Shown here: positions 1 to 8,450 of the stretch, in pieces | How positions within the stretch are numbered: the stretch's first letter is position 1 | Layout: each line of letters opens with the position of its first letter | Assembly: GCF_905372745.1 (NCBI RefSeq) | Contig: NZ_CAJPQR010000016.1 | Location: 1-43,759 of the forward strand | Length of the DNA stretch: 43,759 bases | Direction of reading: 5' to 3' | DNA from: an uncultured Campylobacter sp. | Lineage (GTDB): Bacteria > Campylobacterota > Campylobacteria > Campylobacterales > Campylobacteraceae | Made by a program: the position numbers and the translations under genes | Notes under the pieces: generated by a model | The model's database searches: none | The model's input: the letters and a program-made list of their open reading frames with translations, nothing else | Told to the model about the DNA's origin: nothing

Positions 1-1070
1 TTGTGCTTAAATCTCTCGAAATTTAGCTCCTTGGTGAGCGTAAAGGCGTTTGAGATAGTTTCGTTATCCGTCTCTTGCTTTGCGTAGTTTTGCCTTAGTC
101 TGTTGCCGCTAACGATACTGCCCGCAAAAAAGTGATCGAAATTTTGGCTAGCCTTTCTGTATCCGAAAACCCATTTTAAGTTTAACTCTTTTGCTAGCTC
201 GGCATTTAACTCCGTTCGCAAAAAATGCAGTCTATCCTCCACGAAGTCGCCCTCGTGAGAAAAGCCCTTTTTGTAGTCGATACCTAGCTTATCGTAGACG
301 GCTTTGGTCGGAGTTCTATCGGGTACTCGCCAGGCGTTGTCGTACGTATACTGCGCCTCAAAGCTTACGTCGCCGCCTTGGTTGGTTACGATGACGCTAG
401 GGCTTATCATAAAATTTTTATATTTTATGCCTTCGCGCCACGATTTACCACGCTCGCCGTCGGTAGTTAGGCGTACGGCTAGTTGATTATTTACCGCGTG
501 GTTTACGTCTGCGCCAAGCCCCCATCTACTCCAGCTGCCGTATCTACCCGAGACCTTATAAACAGGGGTAAAATTTGCCTTTTTGCTTACTAAATTTACG
601 ACTGCACCGCCGTCGCTCCTGCCGTATAGGATAGAAGCTGGTCCTTTTAAAATCTCGACGCGCTCGACGTTTGCGGTACTGCGCCTGATTTGACCCGAGT
701 CTCTCACGCCGTCTCTATATATGTCTCCACCGTCTACGCTAAAGCCTCTTATTTTTATACTCTCGCCGCGCATATCGTAGCCCGCGTCTATGCCCGCGTT
801 TCCTTCGAGGATGCTAGAAAGATCGTTCGTGCCGTAGTTGCGATTTTTTTGGATATCGATAGTTTCGATAGTTTGAGGCGTTTGCTTGTTGCTAAGTCCG
901 TTTCTGTTTACTTCCGCGCTATCGTAGGCGACGTAGCCCTTTAGGTTATCTTGCTCGGAAATGCCTTCGACTTCTACGCTTGGAAGCATCACTGAGTAGC
1001 CCTCGGTCTTTGCATCTGCGGCAGCAAAAGTAGCTAAAATGGCGACTGAAGCAAAAATACTAAGTCTCAT
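1..1070 (-). CDS. TonB-dependent siderophore receptor (N-terminal part, gene runs off the window)
   Basis: The minus strand reads open from an ATG at 1070 to the window edge, giving about 356 residues. It starts with a signal peptide (MRLSIFASVAILATFAAADA), followed by a plug domain with PQTIETID, IKIRGFSVDG, ERVEILKGPASILYGRSDGG and VNLVSKKA. These match the TonB-dependent siderophore receptor family (FhuA/FpvA-like), which imports ferric siderophores across the outer membrane using TonB-ExbBD energy. The barrel begins after about residue 170 and its C-terminal half is missing only because the window ends. The start is backed by AGGGAGA a few bases upstream. The gene is divergent from napA. 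The substrate cannot be told from this part; ferric siderophore is the family default. Confidence 0.9.
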   Translation of the reverse strand, partial: MRLSIFASVAILATFAAADAKTEGYSVMLPSVEVEGISEQDNLKGYVAYDSAEVNRNGLSNKQTPQTIETIDIQKNRNYGTNDLSSILEGNAGIDAGYDMRGESIKIRGFSVDGGDIYRDGVRDSGQIRRSTANVERVEILKGPASILYGRSDGGAVVNLVSKKANFTPVYKVSGRYGSWSRWGLGADVNHAVNNQLAVRLTTDGERGKSWREGIKYKNFMISPSVIVTNQGGDVSFEAQYTYDNAWRVPDRTPTKAVYDKLGIDYKKGFSHEGDFVEDRLHFLRTELNAELAKELNLKWVFGYRKASQNFDHFFAGSIVSGNRLRQNYAKQETDNETISNAFTLTKELNFERFKH

Positions 1071-1101
1071 TATTCTCCCTTGATTTTAAAATAAAAATGA
1101 G

Positions 1102-1107
1102 ATTATA
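1102..1107 (-). promoter_or_regulatory. -10 box of the TonB receptor gene
   Basis: TATAAT on the minus strand, about 32 bases upstream of the receptor start codon, in an AT-rich stretch with no clear -35, as is usual for Campylobacter sigma-70 promoters. Confidence 0.55.
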
Positions 1108-1160
1108 TATCGTATTTACTTTAAAAATCGTTAAAGATAGATTTGATATATCGGTCGTGC

Positions 1161-1174
1161 TTAATGATCATTAA
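1161..1174. promoter_or_regulatory. Perfect 14-bp palindrome in the receptor/nap divergent region
   Basis: TTAATGATCATTAA is an exact palindrome lying about 54 bp upstream of the receptor -10 box and 460 bp upstream of napA. It resembles both an AT-rich Fur box (receptor genes are normally iron-repressed) and the TTGAT-N4-ATCAA site of CRP/FNR regulators. Which one binds, if any, is inference. Confidence 0.4.
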
Positions 1175-1547
1175 ATACGAAGTGGCGCTAAATTTATGAG
1201 ATTTTCGTGTGACTTCGTCTTGAAAATTTATGATTTTCGTTTCTAACCTAAATTTAGCTCAAGTAGGGCGTTTAATTATTTGCAAATTTATAAAACATCG
1301 TTCCGTGTCATAAATTTTTTCAAAAATCAAAATTTTTTATGATACTATGTTACTATTTTACTCATTTTTTTTATATATTTGTCGACACGACCTAAAAATT
1401 TATGCGTTCGGTTATCAAAACGTATCTTTAAATTTAGTCGTATAGAAAAATATATTTTCGCGTTTGAATCAGTTCCTAGCCCTAAAATAAGGATAATAAA
1501 GATATTTTTTGTCTCAATTTAAATAACAAATATTGCAAAAAAGTTAA

Positions 1548-1561
1548 TTAATTTTCATCAA
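1548..1561 (+). promoter_or_regulatory. CRP/FNR-type operator upstream of napA
   Basis: TTAATTTTCATCAA matches the CRP/FNR-family dyad TTGAT-N4-ATCAA at nine of ten defined positions. Its centre is about 32 bp upstream of the centre of a TAATAT -10 box (1584-1589), so it would sit near -41.5 from a start site at about 1596, the class II activator position. This suggests oxygen- or nitrate/nitrosative-responsive control of nap, but the regulator is not in the window. Confidence 0.45.
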
Positions 1562-1583
1562 CCCAAATTCAGCTTTTAACAGC

Positions 1584-1589
1584 TAATAT
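1584..1589 (+). promoter_or_regulatory. Predicted nap operon -10 box
   Basis: TAATAT, 48 bases before the napA ATG. It is placed by its distance from the CRP/FNR-like dyad and by the lack of a better -10 nearby. The napA ribosome site (GAGGAG, 1626-1631) follows. Confidence 0.4.
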
Positions 1590-1636
1590 CGCTGTGATTT
1601 TTAAGAACTATCTTAAAAAATAAACGAGGAGAGAAA

Positions 1637-4423
1637 ATGGATCGACGAGATTTTATAAAAAGCGCCGCCGCAACCGCTGCGTGCGCGAGCGCCGGTATAG
1701 CGCTACCTAGCTCTATGGCAGCTGCGCAAAACACAGCTGAAAAGGGCTGGCGCTGGGATAAGGCTGCATGTAGGTTTTGCGGAACGGGCTGCGGCGTAAT
1801 GATCGCAACCAAAGAGGGCAAAATCGTAGCCGTCAAAGGCGACCCGGAAGCGCCCGTAAACCGCGGTTTAAACTGCATCAAGGGCTATTTTAACGCTAAA
1901 ATCATGTACGGCTCAGACCGCATCACTCAGCCTCTTCTTCGCGTAAACGAAAAGGGCGAATTTGACAAAAAGGGCAAATTTAAACCGATTAGCTGGGAAA
2001 AAGCCTTTGATATCATGGCGGAAAAATATAAAGAGACCATGAAGAAAAACGGCGTGCATTCAGCCTGCGTTTTTGGCTCGGGTCAATACACTATTTTAGA
2101 GGGTTATGCAGCCGTCAAACTATGGAAAGCGGGTATTAGAAGCAACTCTATTGACCCGAATGCTCGCCACTGTATGGCAAGCGCGGTCACTGGCTTTATG
2201 CAGACATTTGGTATAGACGAGCCAGCAGGCTGCTATGATGACATCGAGCTAACTGATACTATCGTGGCTTGGGGCGCTAATATGGCCGAGATGCACCCGA
2301 TACTTTGGGCGCGCGTCAGCGATAAAAAGCTAAGCGACCCTGAGCGCGTGAAGGTTATAAATTTGAGCACGTATTCGACTAGAACGTCAAATATTGCCGA
2401 TTCCGAGATTATTTTCGCTCCTTCAAGCGACGTAGCTATCTGGAACTATATCGCTCACGAGATCGTTTATAATCATCCTGAAGCCATCGATTGGGACTAC
2501 GTAAATAGCCACTGCGTATTTGCGACGGGGCCTGCCGATATCGGCTATGGGCTTAGAAATAATCCAAATCATCCTAACTACTCAAACGAAAAAGACGTCG
2601 TGGAGACGGAGCTTCATAAGAAACTAAGCAAAAACGAGGGCGTGACTCTGGGCTATCTAGGCTATAAAGAGGGTGACGTGATGGAAAATAAAAATACGGC
2701 TACCGCGGGCAAACACTGGCAAATCACGTTTGAGGAATTTAAAGAAGCTCTTAAACCTTATACGCTTGACTTCTCAGCTCCGCTAATAAAAGGTGATCCA
2801 AACGAGGATTTGGAAGAATTTAAGAAAAAACTAAAGCAACTAGCCGACTGGTACATTGAAAAAGGCAGAAAAGTAGTTAGCTTTTGGACAATGGGCTTTA
2901 ACCAGCACCAACGCGGCACTTGGGTAAACGAGCAAGCCTATATGGTGCATATGCTACTTGGCAAACAAGCAAAACCGGGCGAGGGCGCTTTCTCGCTAAC
3001 TGGACAACCAAGCGCATGCGGAACGGCACGCGAGGTCGGTACTTTCGTTCATCGCTTGCCTGCGGATATGGTCGTAGATAACGCCGAACACCGCGAAATA
3101 AGCGAGAAAATTTGGAAACTTCCTAAAAACACGCTAAATCCGAAAGTCGCCTCCCACTACGTAAAAATGATGCGCGATATGGAAGACGGAAAGATGAAAT
3201 GGGCGTGGGTGCAGGTAAATAACCCGTGGCAAAATACCGCAAACGCAAACCACTGGATAAAAGCCGCTCGCGAGATGGATAACTTTATCATCGTTTCAGA
3301 TCCGTATCCTGGCATCTCGGCTAAGGTTGCCGACCTGATCCTACCTACTGCGATGATTTACGAAAAATGGGGCGCGTACGGTAATGCCGAGCGCCGAACG
3401 CAGCACTGGAGACAACAAGTCCTTCCGGTAGGCGAAGCGATGAGCGACACGTGGCAAATGCTGGAATTTGCTAAGCGCTTTAAGCTAAAAGAGGTTTGGG
3501 GCGAACAAAAAGTGGACGATAAGCTAACGCTTCCAAGCGTGCTAGACGAGGCAAAAGCCATGGGTTATAGCGAAGAAGATACGCTATTTGACGTGCTTTT
3601 CGCAAACGAAGAGGCTAAGAGCTATCCTGCAAAAGACGCTATAATGGAAGATTTCGATAACTCCGAAGTTTTCGGCGATAGCAGAAAAATCGTCGGCTCA
3701 GACGGAAAGGTATTTGAGGGATACGGATTTTTCATCCAAAAATACCTTTGGGAAGACTACCGCAAATTTGGCTCCGGTCACGGACACGATCTAGCCGACT
3801 TTGATACTTATCACAAAGTGCGCGGACTAAGGTGGCCCGTCGTAGACGGTAAAGAAACTCAGTGGAGATTTAACGCCAAATACGATCCGTATGCCAAAAA
3901 ATATGCCGAAGACGGCAAGCAGTTTGCATTCTACGGAAATAAAAAAGCCAAGTTGCAAAAAGGCGATTTAACCAAAGTAACTAGCGGAGACGAGAAATTT
4001 TCTATCGCTAATAGGGCTAAAATTTTCTTCCGCCCTTATATGGATCCGTGCGAGATGCCTGATACTACGTATCCTTTCTGGCTATGTACGGGCCGCGTCT
4101 TGGAGCACTGGCACACAGGCACTATGACTATGCGCGTTCCTGAGCTTTACCGTGCTGTTCCAGAGGCGCTTTGCTATATGCACGAGGGCGATGCGCAAAA
4201 GCTAAATTTACAACATAACGACGTAGTTTGGGTTGAGTCTCGCCGCGGCAAGGTAAAAGCAAGAATTGATCTTCGCGGACGAAACAAAACCCCTTCGGGC
4301 CTAGTGTACGTGCCGTTTTTCGATGAAAACGTATATATCAACAAAGTCTGCTTAGATGCGACTTGCCCGATCTCAAAAGAGACCGACTATAAAAAATGCG
4401 CGGTTAAAATTTACAAGGCTTAA
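1637..4423 (+). CDS. napA: Periplasmic nitrate reductase catalytic subunit
   Basis: The 928-residue product reduces nitrate to nitrite in the periplasm with a bis-MGD molybdenum centre and one [4Fe-4S] cluster. A twin-arginine signal is at the start (MDRRDFIKSAAATAA, cut near residue 30), as expected for export after folding. Cluster cysteines are C45, C48, C52 and C80; C179 in the RHCMASAV motif is the expected molybdenum ligand. The C-terminal molybdopterin-dinucleotide-binding domain begins near residue 790 (LCTGRVLEHWHTGTMT). The length is typical of the epsilonproteobacterial form. It is first of seven tightly packed nap genes. GAGGAG lies 5 bases before the ATG. No selenocysteine or truncation is seen. 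Confidence 0.98.
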   Translation: MDRRDFIKSAAATAACASAGIALPSSMAAAQNTAEKGWRWDKAACRFCGTGCGVMIATKEGKIVAVKGDPEAPVNRGLNCIKGYFNAKIMYGSDRITQPLLRVNEKGEFDKKGKFKPISWEKAFDIMAEKYKETMKKNGVHSACVFGSGQYTILEGYAAVKLWKAGIRSNSIDPNARHCMASAVTGFMQTFGIDEPAGCYDDIELTDTIVAWGANMAEMHPILWARVSDKKLSDPERVKVINLSTYSTRTSNIADSEIIFAPSSDVAIWNYIAHEIVYNHPEAIDWDYVNSHCVFATGPADIGYGLRNNPNHPNYSNEKDVVETELHKKLSKNEGVTLGYLGYKEGDVMENKNTATAGKHWQITFEEFKEALKPYTLDFSAPLIKGDPNEDLEEFKKKLKQLADWYIEKGRKVVSFWTMGFNQHQRGTWVNEQAYMVHMLLGKQAKPGEGAFSLTGQPSACGTAREVGTFVHRLPADMVVDNAEHREISEKIWKLPKNTLNPKVASHYVKMMRDMEDGKMKWAWVQVNNPWQNTANANHWIKAAREMDNFIIVSDPYPGISAKVADLILPTAMIYEKWGAYGNAERRTQHWRQQVLPVGEAMSDTWQMLEFAKRFKLKEVWGEQKVDDKLTLPSVLDEAKAMGYSEEDTLFDVLFANEEAKSYPAKDAIMEDFDNSEVFGDSRKIVGSDGKVFEGYGFFIQKYLWEDYRKFGSGHGHDLADFDTYHKVRGLRWPVVDGKETQWRFNAKYDPYAKKYAEDGKQFAFYGNKKAKLQKGDLTKVTSGDEKFSIANRAKIFFRPYMDPCEMPDTTYPFWLCTGRVLEHWHTGTMTMRVPELYRAVPEALCYMHEGDAQKLNLQHNDVVWVESRRGKVKARIDLRGRNKTPSGLVYVPFFDENVYINKVCLDATCPISKETDYKKCAVKIYKA

Positions 4424-4425
4424 TA

Positions 4426-5190
4426 ATGCAAAATAGAAGAGAGGCTTTAAAATTCGGGTTAAAAGCGATTAGTTTGGTTCTCGCGGGCGGTTTCATCTGG
4501 AGTACGCAAACGACGGCTAAAGCCCAAACTCTACTCATCAGACCGCCCGGCGCGCTAAAAGAGAAAAATTTTCTTAGCGAGTGCATACGTTGCGGGCTGT
4601 GCGTAGAAGCCTGTCCTTGGGATACGCTTAAGCTTGCGGATTTAGACGACGGATTGCCTTACGGCACTCCGTTTTTTACGCCGCGTAAAATTCCGTGCTA
4701 TATGTGCCCGGATATCCCGTGCACGGTCGCCTGTCCGACGGGTGCGTTAGACGTGAAGCTGGTAAGCGAAGATAACGGCAAGCTAAATATAAATAAGTCT
4801 AAAATGGGTATAGCGGTGCTAGATCCTAATTTTTGCATCGCTTACAAAGGACTTCGCTGCGACGCTTGCTACCGCGCTTGCCCTTTGATAGACAAGGCGT
4901 TAAAGCTTGAATACGTTCGCAACGAACGAACGCAAAAGCATGCGTTTTTTAAACCGGTCGTAGATGCCGATTACTGCACGGGCTGCGGCATGTGCGAGCA
5001 AGTTTGCGTGACGCCTAAGGCTTCTATTTTCGTACTTCCGCGCGAAATAGGGCTGGGATCTAGCAATGAGCAATACGTCGAAGGCTGGATCGAAGGGCAA
5101 GACAAAAAGCTAAAAGACGTAACGCCGAAAGATTTTAAAGGCGATGATAAAAAGCTAAACGACTATCTAAACGGCGGAGATTTGCTATGA
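4426..5190 (+). CDS. napG: Ferredoxin-type subunit of the Nap quinol dehydrogenase
   Basis: The 254-residue protein carries four cysteine clusters for [4Fe-4S] centres: C53-x2-C-x2-C-x3-C (ECIRCGLCVEACPW), CYMCPDIPCTVACP, CDACYRACP and CTGCGMCEQVC. NapG works with membrane NapH to move electrons from menaquinol towards NapB and NapA. The N-terminus has a twin-arginine motif (NRREALKFG) followed by a hydrophobic stretch, so export to or anchoring at the periplasmic side is expected. It begins two bases after the napA stop and its last four bases overlap napH (ATGA). NapG/NapH replace the NapC cytochrome in Campylobacter and Wolinella; there is no napC here. Confidence 0.96.
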   Translation: MQNRREALKFGLKAISLVLAGGFIWSTQTTAKAQTLLIRPPGALKEKNFLSECIRCGLCVEACPWDTLKLADLDDGLPYGTPFFTPRKIPCYMCPDIPCTVACPTGALDVKLVSEDNGKLNINKSKMGIAVLDPNFCIAYKGLRCDACYRACPLIDKALKLEYVRNERTQKHAFFKPVVDADYCTGCGMCEQVCVTPKASIFVLPREIGLGSSNEQYVEGWIEGQDKKLKDVTPKDFKGDDKKLNDYLNGGDLL

Positions 5191-5984
5191 AATATTTGAT
5201 TTTAAGAAGAATAAGTCAAATTTTGATTTTGGCTCTATTTTTTGCGAGTAACTATTACGGAGTTAAAATTTTACAAGGCAATCTTAGCTCGTCTTTGCTA
5301 TTTGGGGTCGTTCCGCTTAGCGATCCGTTTGCGGTTTTGCAGCTGTTTTTAGCGGGTTTTTCTATCGGCTCTACCGCCGTTTTAGGAGCGGGGATAATAC
5401 TAGCTTTTTATGCTTTTATCGCTCCTAGAGCCTTTTGTAGCTGGATTTGCCCCGTAAATATCATCACCGAAACGGCTCGCTGGCTTAGGGTAAAGCTAGG
5501 CTACGACAAAGATAAAAAATTCGTAAATTTTACGAGAGACGCGAGATATTATATCCTTGCGTTTACGCTTTTTTTATCGTTAGTTACGGGCGCGCCGGCA
5601 TTTGAGGGCGTTAGTTACATAGGTATCGTGCAGCGCGGCATTATCTACGGCGGTGTGCTTTGGCTATTCGTTGCGTTTGGGTTATTTGCGATAGACGCAT
5701 TTTTGGGCGATAGACTCGTTTGTTCAAAGCTCTGCCCTCTGGGCGCTTTTTACGCGGTCGTCGGCAAATTTTCGCTTTTACGCATAGAACATAATGCAGG
5801 TAATTGCACCAACTGCATGAAATGTAAGCTTATTTGCCCCGAAAATCAAGTGCTGGGCATTATCGGCAAGCAAAGCGGATTTATAAAATCTAGCGAGTGC
5901 ATTAGCTGCGGACGCTGTATCGACGTTTGCGGCGACGATGCTTTAAAATTTAACATTAGAAATTTAAAGGAGAAAAATCAATGA
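5187..5984 (+). CDS. napH: Membrane quinol dehydrogenase subunit
   Basis: This 265-residue integral membrane iron-sulfur protein has about four hydrophobic spans, two conserved CxxxCP motifs at membrane ends (SWICPVNI; CSKLCPLGAF) and two C-terminal [4Fe-4S] motifs (CTNCMKCKLICP and CISCGRCIDVC). In this family NapH oxidises menaquinol and hands electrons to NapG. The start overlaps the end of napG and the last bases overlap napB, pointing to translational coupling. Nothing looks damaged. Confidence 0.96.
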   Translation: MKYLILRRISQILILALFFASNYYGVKILQGNLSSSLLFGVVPLSDPFAVLQLFLAGFSIGSTAVLGAGIILAFYAFIAPRAFCSWICPVNIITETARWLRVKLGYDKDKKFVNFTRDARYYILAFTLFLSLVTGAPAFEGVSYIGIVQRGIIYGGVLWLFVAFGLFAIDAFLGDRLVCSKLCPLGAFYAVVGKFSLLRIEHNAGNCTNCMKCKLICPENQVLGIIGKQSGFIKSSECISCGRCIDVCGDDALKFNIRNLKEKNQ

Positions 5985-6601
5985 AGGCGAGAATTTTGGC
6001 GGGATTGGTATGCGCCATCCTCATATTTTCGGGCTGTGCCGAAGCTAAAGAAGAGCAAAAATCATCTAGCTCCGCGCAAACTCAAAAAACGGAGCAGATA
6101 AAAACTAACTCCGATAAAAAAGAAAAAGTAAAGCTAAAAGACGGTAAAGACGCCAAAGACCTAAATATTTTGCGCGCCGCTAACGATGTCATCGACGAAG
6201 ACGATATAAAGCTAGCCGATATCAACTGGACCAAACCGGCCGCGGGCGAATCAAAAAGATACGACCGCTCTTTTGAAAACGCTCCGCCGCTAATCCCCCA
6301 TGATTTAGAAGGACTCATCCCTATTACGGCAGATAATAATATGTGCGTTAGCTGCCACATGCCCGAAGTCGCAAAAGACGTCGGCGCGACTCCGATCCCT
6401 AAATCGCACCTTTATAGCATAAGGAACAAAAAAGACCTTGAGGGCAAGCTTAGCGACGACCGCTTTAACTGCACTACGTGCCACGTACCGCAGGCCAACG
6501 TAGAAGCTAAATTTAAAAATAACTTCAAGCCTGAGTACCGCGATGCCAACTCATCTCAGCATTCCAATCTATTAGACGTACTAAACGAAGGCGTTAGGTG
6601 A
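5981..6601 (+). CDS. napB: Diheme cytochrome c subunit of nitrate reductase, possibly lipidated
   Basis: NapB passes electrons to NapA. Two heme c sites are clear (CVSCH, C122/C125/H126; CTTCH, C164/C167/H168), and conserved His residues before and between them (H107, H143) can serve as the second axial ligands. The N-terminus ends in a lipobox-like FSGC (C19), followed by a long Lys/Ser/Gln/Glu-rich linker to about residue 60 before the folded domain. That would make it a membrane-tethered lipoprotein rather than a soluble periplasmic protein. At 206 residues it is longer than the roughly 150 of enterobacterial NapB, mainly because of this linker. It overlaps napH and napF by four bases each. 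Confidence 0.93.
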   Translation: MKARILAGLVCAILIFSGCAEAKEEQKSSSSAQTQKTEQIKTNSDKKEKVKLKDGKDAKDLNILRAANDVIDEDDIKLADINWTKPAAGESKRYDRSFENAPPLIPHDLEGLIPITADNNMCVSCHMPEVAKDVGATPIPKSHLYSIRNKKDLEGKLSDDRFNCTTCHVPQANVEAKFKNNFKPEYRDANSSQHSNLLDVLNEGVR

Positions 6602-7068
6602 GCGTATCCAGACGCGAACTATTTACTAAATTTTTGGGCGGCAAAACCGCTCAAAAATTTATCGCTCCGCCTTATTTTTGCGGCGAATTTAATTGTGTGG
6701 ATTGCGAAGCGCCTTGCGTTAGCGCTTGCGACAGAGAGCTTTTGAGTTTTGAAAACGAGAGAGTAAATTTTAAATTTAAGTCCTTGGGTTGCAACTTTTG
6801 TAAAGAGTGCGCGCTCGCTTGCGAAGAGGCGGGACGAGAGGTTTTAAATTTAAAATTTGCAGCTAAAATCGAAGCTAAAATTTTTATCGACGTACATAGT
6901 TGTCTTGCGTGGAACGGCACGATTTGCTGTAGTTGCCAGGATGTTTGCAAATTTAGAGCGATCGATTTTTTAGGCGTTTTTCGCCCGAGCATAAATCAAA
7001 AATGCACGGGCTGCGCGCAATGTATGGAAGTTTGCTTCGCGAATAGTATCAAAATGGAGGCGTTATGA
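6598..7068 (+). CDS. napF: Ferredoxin-type Nap accessory protein
   Basis: The 156-residue product has an SRRELFTKF start and four cysteine clusters (for example CNFCKECALACEE, CCSCQDVCK and CTGCAQCMEVC), typical of NapF. NapF is a cytoplasmic iron-sulfur protein linked to maturation of NapA. Translation starts at GTG, which overlaps the napB stop; the overlap supports this start. Campylobacter jejuni lacks napF, whereas Wolinella has it between napB and napL as here. No export-signal hydrophobic region follows the arginine pair, so a cytoplasmic place is likely. Confidence 0.9.
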   Translation: MSVSRRELFTKFLGGKTAQKFIAPPYFCGEFNCVDCEAPCVSACDRELLSFENERVNFKFKSLGCNFCKECALACEEAGREVLNLKFAAKIEAKIFIDVHSCLAWNGTICCSCQDVCKFRAIDFLGVFRPSINQKCTGCAQCMEVCFANSIKMEAL

Positions 7069-8036
7069 GAAAATTTATTTTATTTTTTACGGCGATTTTT
7101 TGCTTAAATTTGACCGCAAATTTAGCGGCGGTACCGCTTGAGATCTCGCAACCGGACAAGGTCATAAAAGCGGGCGCAAACGTGATAAGCTCAAATTTGA
7201 TAGATGAAATTTTATATCTGGGCACGGACGGCAGCGAGCTTGATATCTACGACATAAAGGCGGATAAATTTTTAGAACCGATCAAATTTCGCACGGTCAA
7301 AACGCACTTTAGCGACAAAGAGCCAGCAAAAATTTTTAGCATCGACCGGCTGGGCGACATGCTTTTGGTTTTAACCGAGATGGATTACAACGAGCGATAT
7401 TTGTACGTTTTTAAAAAAGAAAATGATAACTGGAGCGAGGTTGGCAATATGCACCTAGCTAATAAATCCGCTAAAAAGGCCTTTTTCATAGATGAAAAAA
7501 CGGCGGTAGTATCGGATTTCGGCAATGAAATTTACTATATCGACCTAGAGAGCAAAAAAGCGGTCTTTAAACATAAATTTTCTATCGCGCTTTACGTGGA
7601 TTTTGAAATCAACAAAACCCGCGACAAAATCGCTATCGGAGCCGAAAGCGGCGTGATTTATATCTATAATCTAAAAACTCGCCAAACCGAGCAAACGCTA
7701 AATTTCTTTAAAGACAACATGTACGACATCGACTACAAAAATGACGTCGTAGCCGTAGGCTGCATCGACAAACAAGCAGGCGTTTTTAACGGCGCTATGA
7801 GCTATTTTAAGTCCGATTTTATCGTTTATGCGACGGGGCTTAGCGACGACGCCAAAACGCTAGCGTATATGAACGGCGAAGAGAGCGATATCCTGGTCTA
7901 CGATATCGCAAGCAAAACAAAACTCGCGACCGTAAAAACCGGCCAGCAAATTTTAAATGAAATTTACCTCTCCGATAGCGGCAGGTTAATCAGCGTTGCA
8001 TACGAAAAAGAGGTTAAATTTTGGAGCGTAAAATGA
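7065..8036 (+). CDS. napL: Periplasmic beta-propeller Nap accessory protein
   Basis: A 323-residue protein with a Sec signal peptide (MRKFILFFTAIFCLNLTANLAA) and a body of repeated beta-rich blades in WD40-like form (for example DKIAIGAESGVIYIYNLKTRQ and GRLISVAYEKEVKFW). NapL occurs only in epsilonproteobacterial nap operons; its biochemical role is unsettled, with a role in NapA or NapB maturation proposed. It overlaps napF by four bases and napD by four bases (ATGA at 8033). Gene identity rests on position plus the propeller pattern. Confidence 0.88.
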   Translation: MRKFILFFTAIFCLNLTANLAAVPLEISQPDKVIKAGANVISSNLIDEILYLGTDGSELDIYDIKADKFLEPIKFRTVKTHFSDKEPAKIFSIDRLGDMLLVLTEMDYNERYLYVFKKENDNWSEVGNMHLANKSAKKAFFIDEKTAVVSDFGNEIYYIDLESKKAVFKHKFSIALYVDFEINKTRDKIAIGAESGVIYIYNLKTRQTEQTLNFFKDNMYDIDYKNDVVAVGCIDKQAGVFNGAMSYFKSDFIVYATGLSDDAKTLAYMNGEESDILVYDIASKTKLATVKTGQQILNEIYLSDSGRLISVAYEKEVKFWSVK

Positions 8037-8380
8037 ACATATCAAGTGCGATAGTATATACCAAAGACGGAAACGAAGCTGCCGAGGTAGCTAAAAGAAT
8101 CGAGCAAGTAAAAGGCTGCGAGGTTATTGCTGCGCAAGAGGGCAAAATCGTAGTCGTAATGAGTGCGGAAAATTTAGACGGCGAGATAGAGCTCTTTAAG
8201 GCGCTAGAGGGCGTAGAGGGCGTAGCTGGGGTCGCGATGATATATAGCTATCAAGAGGACTTGGAAAAAGATATCGAAAGCATCAAAAAAAGCGGCAAGA
8301 TAAGCGAGATTTTACTTGACGAAAATATCGACGCTAAGGATATCGTATATAACGGCCACGTCGGCGATAGGGTAAAATAA
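8033..8380 (+). CDS. napD: NapA-specific chaperone
   Basis: This 115-residue protein begins MNISSAIVYT, the usual NapD start with a short ferredoxin-like fold (residues 1-80) that binds the NapA twin-arginine signal and delays export until the molybdenum cofactor is in. The ATG at 8033 overlaps the napL stop and is preferred over a TTG four codons upstream. A charged tail after residue 85 is longer than in E. coli NapD (87 residues). It is the last gene of the operon. Confidence 0.9.
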   Translation: MNISSAIVYTKDGNEAAEVAKRIEQVKGCEVIAAQEGKIVVVMSAENLDGEIELFKALEGVEGVAGVAMIYSYQEDLEKDIESIKKSGKISEILLDENIDAKDIVYNGHVGDRVK

Positions 8381-8391
8381 TTTTTTTACCC
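8370..8391 (+). terminator. Hairpin at the end of the nap operon
   Basis: GGGTAAAA and TTTTACCC pair around a six-base loop that contains the napD stop codon. There is no clean T-run after it, so it may act as an mRNA end-stabiliser or a weak terminator. Confidence 0.4.
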
Positions 8392-8418
8392 GTTAACTTT
8401 ATCCTAAATTTGACGATA

Positions 8419-8424
8419 TATAAT
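8419..8424 (+). promoter_or_regulatory. -10 box for the 8451 gene
   Basis: Exact TATAAT 27 bases upstream of the ATG, followed by an AAAGGA ribosome site at 8439-8444. It separates this transcript from nap. Confidence 0.6.
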
Positions 8425-8450
8425 ACAGAATAAAATCTAAAGGATAAAAA

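Larger units (their letters stand above)
1071..1636. other. Divergent intergenic region, receptor/napA
   Basis: 566 AT-rich bases with no credible gene. It holds the receptor promoter, the 1161-1174 palindrome and the predicted nap operator and promoter near 1548-1589. An apparent minus-strand reading frame at 1576-1881 lies mostly inside napA and is not a gene. Confidence 0.7.
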
